A DNA stretch of 64,000 nt, from contig NZ_JAAGPI010000023.1 of NCBI RefSeq assembly GCF_017104715.1, forward strand, positions 93,938 through 157,937. Direction: 5' to 3'. Shown here piece after piece: positions 60,258-64,000 of the stretch. The notes under the pieces are model-generated. The model made no database searches. It saw only the letters and a program-made list of their open reading frames with translations, and had not been told where the DNA came from. A program made the translations under genes and the position numbers. This DNA comes from Burkholderia sp. Ac-20365 (GTDB lineage: Bacteria; Pseudomonadota; Gammaproteobacteria; Burkholderiales; Burkholderiaceae). Position 1 is the stretch's first letter. Each line of letters starts with the position of its first letter.

Positions 60258-60719
60258 CGTCTTTCCATACCGCGCGCGAGCCCTTCGTGCGCGGCGCTAC
60301 GCTTCATCCACACGAAAACAGCGGACGAAAAAAAACGCGGCGAGAAGCCGCGTTCAAGCGTGTTGTCTGCTGCGTGCAGACAGGATGAAACACGGGCAAG
60401 TCTAAAGCATTGCGCGAAACGATAAACCCCGCAACGTGCAATTCATTATCGTTGTTCCCGCAATATTCCCATTCACAACATGATGCAGCGAAATAGCGGT
60501 CGCAATACGCTTCAATCTTCGTCCGCTAAAAACAATCCAGCACGCCATGCCTGAATAAACATAAGCACCGCAATACTGTTTGTATAAGGCCGCAATAATC
60601 GCATGAACTCGTGTTGTGAATAACACTAATACCGTTTTTTTGGATTTTTTACATTTGTTGCGTGCGCCATTAGTCTCTCGATCATTCAAACGCTTTACCA
60701 CACGCAGGAGAAGAGAAGA
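60258..60719. promoter_or_regulatory. Spacer between benD and the third porin
   Basis: 462 bp. It opens with the benD terminator hairpin, then an AT-rich section (60400-60680), unusual for the window, that should hold the porin promoter and its 5' leader. No open frame or further element is supportable. Confidence 0.4.
60335..60355. terminator. Hairpin downstream of benABCD
   Basis: AACGCGGC (60335-60342) pairs with GCCGCGTT (60348-60355) around a GAGAA loop. The A-run precedes the stem on the + strand, so the classic U-tract is on the opposite strand; on + it is followed by CAAGCG only. Confidence 0.6.
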
Positions 60720-61886
60720 ATGAAGCGCACTGCCCTCTCGATGATCTCGCTGGCCGCACTGGCCACCGCCACCAGCGCCGCACACGCACAGACCAGCGTT
60801 ACGCTGTATGGCACGATCGATACGGGGATCACTTACGTTCACAACGCATCGGGCAATAACAGCCTGTGGTCGCTTGGCAATACCAGCGCAGGCAATCTGT
60901 CAGGCACGCGTTGGGGCCTCAAAGGCAGCGAAGACCTGGGTGCCGGTATGAAGGCGATCTTTCAACTCGAAAGCGGCTTCGATCCGAGCACGGGCAAGAT
61001 GGGCCAGGGCAGCCGCCTGTTTGGCCGTCAGGCCTATGTCGGCTTGACGCAGGATCAATACGGTTCCATTACACTTGGCCGTCAATATGATCCGCTGATC
61101 GATCTCGTGCAAGGCATCACGGCCGACAACTACTTCGGCAGCGCATTCGCAACAGCCGGCGACGTCGACAACTACGACAACAGCTTCCGCGTGAACAACG
61201 CCGTGAAGTACACGTCACCCGTTTTCGCAGGCCTGCAATTCGAAGCGATGTATTCGTTTGGCGGCGTGGCGGGCAGCACGGGTTCCGAGCAGTCGTATTC
61301 GGGTGCCGTCGCTTACAACAATGGCCCGATCGGGCTTGCTGCCGGCTATTACTACACGACCAACAGCCCGGCATCGGAAGGCATTCGCACGACCTGGAAC
61401 AGCACGTCCGACGGCACGTTCGACGGCCCGGTGAACCTCGGCTACCAGACGGCTCACTCGATCGGCATTGCACGCGTGGCCGGCCAGTACACGGCCGGCT
61501 CGTTCACGTTCGGTCTCGGCTACAGCAACGCGCAGTATCGCCGCGACGACAGCTCGATCTTCAGCTCCAACGAGCGCTACAACACAGGTCAGGGCTTCGT
61601 GAACTATCAGGTGAACTCGGCGACGCTGGTGGGCGTCGGCTATAGCTACACGCACTCGAACGGCGATACGTCGGCGACGTACCATCAGGTCTCGCTCGGC
61701 GCGGACTACAACCTGTCCAAGCGCACCGATCTCTATATGACGGCTGCGTATCAGCACGCCAGCGGCCAGACGCGCGACGCAAACACCAACACGATCACCG
61801 ACGCGCAGGCGTCGATTGGCTCGTATGGCTATGCAGGCACGAGCCATCAGGAAATGGTCAACCTCGGCATCCGTCACAAGTTCTAA
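60720..61886 (+). CDS. Outer-membrane porin after the benzoate operon
   Basis: 388 residues. Signal peptide MKRTALSMISLAALATATSAAHA, then QTSVTLYGTIDTGITYVHNASG, GSRLFGRQAYVGLTQDQYGSITLGRQYDPLIDLVQGITADNYFG and a C-terminal NLGIRHKF. It is an OmpC-type porin. Placement right after benABCD makes it a possible aromatic-acid entry pore, though an independent promoter and leader separate it from the operon. Third porin of the window. Confidence 0.92.
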   Translation: MKRTALSMISLAALATATSAAHAQTSVTLYGTIDTGITYVHNASGNNSLWSLGNTSAGNLSGTRWGLKGSEDLGAGMKAIFQLESGFDPSTGKMGQGSRLFGRQAYVGLTQDQYGSITLGRQYDPLIDLVQGITADNYFGSAFATAGDVDNYDNSFRVNNAVKYTSPVFAGLQFEAMYSFGGVAGSTGSEQSYSGAVAYNNGPIGLAAGYYYTTNSPASEGIRTTWNSTSDGTFDGPVNLGYQTAHSIGIARVAGQYTAGSFTFGLGYSNAQYRRDDSSIFSSNERYNTGQGFVNYQVNSATLVGVGYSYTHSNGDTSATYHQVSLGADYNLSKRTDLYMTAAYQHASGQTRDANTNTITDAQASIGSYGYAGTSHQEMVNLGIRHKF

Positions 61887-61906
61887 GCGTAGCTGAACGT
61901 TTCTGC

Positions 61907-61962
61907 ACGGCGGCTTCCGTGCGGCACGCGAAAGCGTGCTGCTACCGAAGCCGCCGTCTGCT
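61907..61962 (+). terminator. Nested-stem terminator after the porin
   Basis: Outer arms ACGGCGGCTTC (61907-61917) and GAAGCCGCCGT (61947-61957) enclose an inner GCACGC-GAAA-GCGTGC hairpin (61924-61939), and CTGCTTTGC follows. The long GC-rich nested stem fits a strong stop for the porin transcript. Confidence 0.7.
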
Positions 61963-62082
61963 TTGCAGCGCAATTGATAATGGCTCAATGAATCTGTCGA
62001 TAATGGATCTTTCTATCATCCATTTTCATTCGTAATCTCCCACTATGGGCTTCGAAGCCCGGCACACATGGAGAGGATCGGA

Positions 62083-62835
62083 ATGAACGCGACAGTATTC
62101 GTGGCAGGCGCGGCGGGCGCGATCGGCAACGCACTCGTACCGCTGCTGGTCGATGCGGGCTACACCGTTTATGGCAGTACGCGCCGCGCAGAGCGCGCGG
62201 CGCAGATCGAACGCGCGGGCGCGACCGCCGTGATCGTCGACGTGTTCGACGCACGCAAGTTGGCCGACGCACTGCGGAGCATCCGCCCCGCAGCAGTGAT
62301 CCACCAGCTGACCGACCTGCCGCCTGCACTCGATCCCGCGAAAATGGCACAGGCCGTCGCTGCCAATGCGCGGATCCGCGACGAAGGCACCCGCAATCTG
62401 ATTGCAGCGGCGCGCGAGGCGGGCAGCAAGCGCTTCGTCGCGCAGAGCATTGCGTGGGCGTATCGCGAAGGCACGCAACCCTACGACGAAACACACCTGC
62501 TCGACACGGACGCCGAAGGCAACCGTCTCGTTACGGTGCGCGGCGTCGTGTCGCTGGAGACGCAGGTGTTGACCGCACCGCTGATCGGCACGGTGCTGCG
62601 GTACGGGCACCTCTATGGCCCCGGCACCGGTGCCGATCACGCAAAAGGCGCAAGCCCCGTCCATGTCGATGCCGCGGCACATGCGGCGCTGCTCGCACTG
62701 CGGCACGCGCGCGCCGGCGTGTTCAATATCGCCGAGGACAACGCCGTCGTATCGACGGAAAAAGCGAAGCGCGAGCTAGGCTGGTCCGCCGGCTGGCGGC
62801 GCCTCGCCGCAAGCGAACAGGCCGCAGCGCGATGA
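62083..62835 (+). CDS. NAD(P)-dependent epimerase/dehydratase-like protein
   Basis: 250 residues, start 62083 with GAGGATCGGA just upstream. Extended SDR: Rossmann motif VFVAGAAGAIGNALVPLLVDAGYTVYGSTRR, then AVIHQLTDLPPALDP, AGSKRFVAQSIAWAYREG (S and Y region; Y-x3-K is not clear), GTVLRYGHLYGPGTG. Likely an atypical, perhaps nucleotide-sugar or flavonoid-like, reductase. The specific role is unknown. Its stop overlaps the start of the cupin gene. Confidence 0.78.
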   Translation: MNATVFVAGAAGAIGNALVPLLVDAGYTVYGSTRRAERAAQIERAGATAVIVDVFDARKLADALRSIRPAAVIHQLTDLPPALDPAKMAQAVAANARIRDEGTRNLIAAAREAGSKRFVAQSIAWAYREGTQPYDETHLLDTDAEGNRLVTVRGVVSLETQVLTAPLIGTVLRYGHLYGPGTGADHAKGASPVHVDAAAHAALLALRHARAGVFNIAEDNAVVSTEKAKRELGWSAGWRRLAASEQAAAR

Positions 62836-63350
62836 ATGCCGCTCACCTGTTCACGAGCACGAACGGCAGGCACGCGCGCACGTTCGCCACCGTCACCGCG
62901 CTTGCGCTCGCGCCGCTCGCCGTGTTGCCGACGCGCCCCGCGATGCCATGGCTCGACGCACTGTGCAGCACGCCGTTGTTGAGCGATGCTTCGGCCTCAC
63001 CCGATGCAGCCGCCCAGCGCCCGACTTCAAGCTCGCGCGTGCTGTCGTGTGAACCGCTTGCAAACGTGCCCGGCAAATCCATCACGACTGCGCTGGTGGA
63101 CTTCCCGCCGCGTGCTTACACAGGCGCGCACCGGCATCCGGGCGCCGTGACGGCCTACGTGATCTCGGGCACGCTGCGTTCGCGGCTGGACAGCGGCCCG
63201 GCCATCGACTATCGCAGCGGCCAGACATGGTTCGAGCCGCCCGGCACCCTGCACGATTCCGTCGAAAACACCGATCCCGCGAAGCCCGCGAAACTGCTCG
63301 CCGTGTTCGTCACCGATTCGAATTGCGGCCCGCTCGTGCTGCCACCCTGA
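62832..63350 (+). CDS. Exported cupin-domain protein
   Basis: 172 residues. The N-terminal 45-60 residues (RTFATVTALALAPLAVLPTRPA) look like a signal anchor or signal peptide, then a cupin barrel with YTGAHRHPGAVTAYVISGTLRSRL (metal-binding H-x-H) and WFEPPGTLHDSVEN (second His). ATGA overlap with the preceding dehydrogenase gene means coupled translation. A small-molecule-binding or oxygenase-like role is possible; nothing more specific can be said. Confidence 0.8.
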   Translation: MNAAHLFTSTNGRHARTFATVTALALAPLAVLPTRPAMPWLDALCSTPLLSDASASPDAAAQRPTSSSRVLSCEPLANVPGKSITTALVDFPPRAYTGAHRHPGAVTAYVISGTLRSRLDSGPAIDYRSGQTWFEPPGTLHDSVENTDPAKPAKLLAVFVTDSNCGPLVLPP

Positions 63351-63359
63351 TTATCGACG

Positions 63360-64000
63360 TCACGTCCTGTACAGCATCTTCTGCAGCACGCGGGCGAGCG
63401 TACGCGCGCCCGCGTCGATCTCCTCCGCGTCGACACCCGCAAAACCAAGCACCAGTCCCGCGGGCGCCGCGCGCTGAATCGCATAGGACGACAACGGCCG
63501 CGTCTCGACACCGGCATCGGCAGCCAGGCGTGCGGCAAGTGCATCGTCCGTCCCGGCGGGCAGAAATGCAGGCGCATCCAGACCAGCGACGATCGGCGGC
63601 AGCGCGAGCAGGCCGCCCCAATGACGGCGAGCCGCATCGTGCAGCGCTTGCGCCCGCTCGCCATACAGCTCGCGCATGCGCCGCACGTGACGGCCCGCGT
63701 GCCCTTCGGCGATGAACGCGTGCAGCGTCGCCTGCTGATCGAGCGGCACGTGCCGGCCCGTCAATGACCACGCCGCCACGAACGGCTCGACGAGACGCTC
63801 GGGCAGCACCGCATACGCGATGCGCAGCGCCGGAAACAGCAGCTTGCTGAAGGTGCCGCAATAGATCACATGGCCCGCATGGTCCAGACTCTTCAACGCC
63901 GCGAGCGGCCTGCCTTCGAAACGATATTCACTGTCGTAGTCGTCTTCGATGACGAGCGCGCCGCGCGTATGCGCCCAGTCGAGCAACGCGAGGCGCCGCT
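63360..64000 (-). CDS. MocR/PdxR-type regulator, aminotransferase-like C-terminal part (5' end outside window)
   Basis: 212 codons open to the right edge. Fold-type I aminotransferase domain: ALVIEDDYDSEYRFEGRPLAAL, YCGTFSKLLFPALRIAYAVLP with the PLP-binding Lys in GTFSK, and a C-terminal small domain. EDDYDSEYR is the hallmark of MocR-family regulators, which have an N-terminal GntR HTH, here outside the window. Frame continues RRLALLDWAHTRG upstream of the internal TTG. Converges on the cupin gene with a 9-bp gap. Confidence 0.88.
   Translation of the reverse strand, partial: RRLALLDWAHTRGALVIEDDYDSEYRFEGRPLAALKSLDHAGHVIYCGTFSKLLFPALRIAYAVLPERLVEPFVAAWSLTGRHVPLDQQATLHAFIAEGHAGRHVRRMRELYGERAQALHDAARRHWGGLLALPPIVAGLDAPAFLPAGTDDALAARLAADAGVETRPLSSYAIQRAAPAGLVLGFAGVDAEEIDAGARTLARVLQKMLYRT

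Overview
The window is high-GC proteobacterial chromosome whose gene content, porin type (OmpC-like, opening with an SSVTLYGVID-style strand), DUF3331 protein and repeat family point to Burkholderiales, most likely Paraburkholderia, Caballeronia or Burkholderia. No rRNA, tRNA, CRISPR array, transposase or phage gene was found. The window cuts a gene at each end: bcsQ at the left and a MocR-type regulator at the right.

Left part (1-25 kb), surface polysaccharides and general metabolism. The 5' end of a type I bacterial cellulose operon (bcsD-bcsP-bcsQ) runs off the left edge. Next come a small conserved hypothetical gene, an alpha/beta hydrolase with an aspartate nucleophile, a degenerate LytM lipoprotein, an SRPBCC protein, a divergent DeoR regulator/NUDIX (NudK-like) pair, and a porin. 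From 9 to 23 kb lies a Wzx/Wzy-type exopolysaccharide locus. One side holds a GlxA/AraC-type regulator and a WcaJ-like initiating transferase on +. A converging seven-gene operon plus a GH71 glycanase lies on - (wza-wzb-wzc-wzy-GT4-[pyruvyltransferase::GT4 fusion]-wzx-GH71). OpgC (osmoregulated glucan succinylation) diverges from wza.

Middle part (26-54.7 kb), quaternary-amine catabolism. It holds a carnitine operon (caiX-cdhC-lcdH-cdhB-hocS) with divergent cdhR, a second porin, a choline-sulfate unit (betC-choX) with a divergent LysR regulator, purU, an APC permease and a third betaine-type binding protein. The glycine-betaine operon follows, in transcription order glyA, membrane dipeptidase, DUF5943 protein, dgcA, dgcB, etfA, etfB, gbcA, gbcB, with divergent gbdR. 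Together these take carnitine and choline sulfate toward choline or glycine betaine, then through dimethylglycine and sarcosine to glycine/serine and one-carbon units. Not in the window are choline dehydrogenase and betaine-aldehyde dehydrogenase (betAB), sarcosine oxidase (soxBDAG), and any ABC permease or ATPase for the three binding proteins.

Right part (55.4-64 kb), aromatic catabolism. A LysR regulator (BenM/CatM-like) diverges from benABCD (benzoate to catechol), followed by a third porin, an NAD-dependent epimerase-like gene overlapping a cupin gene, and a truncated MocR regulator.

The most striking unexplained structure is a pair of roughly 654-bp, largely palindromic repeat elements (40984-41637 and 54701-55353). 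They lie in opposite orientation on the two sides of the 13-kb glycine-betaine block, and the flanking DNA shows a mirrored G+T/A+C strand bias. The other standout is the single-chain pyruvyltransferase-glycosyltransferase fusion paired with a GH71 glycanase in the exopolysaccharide locus.
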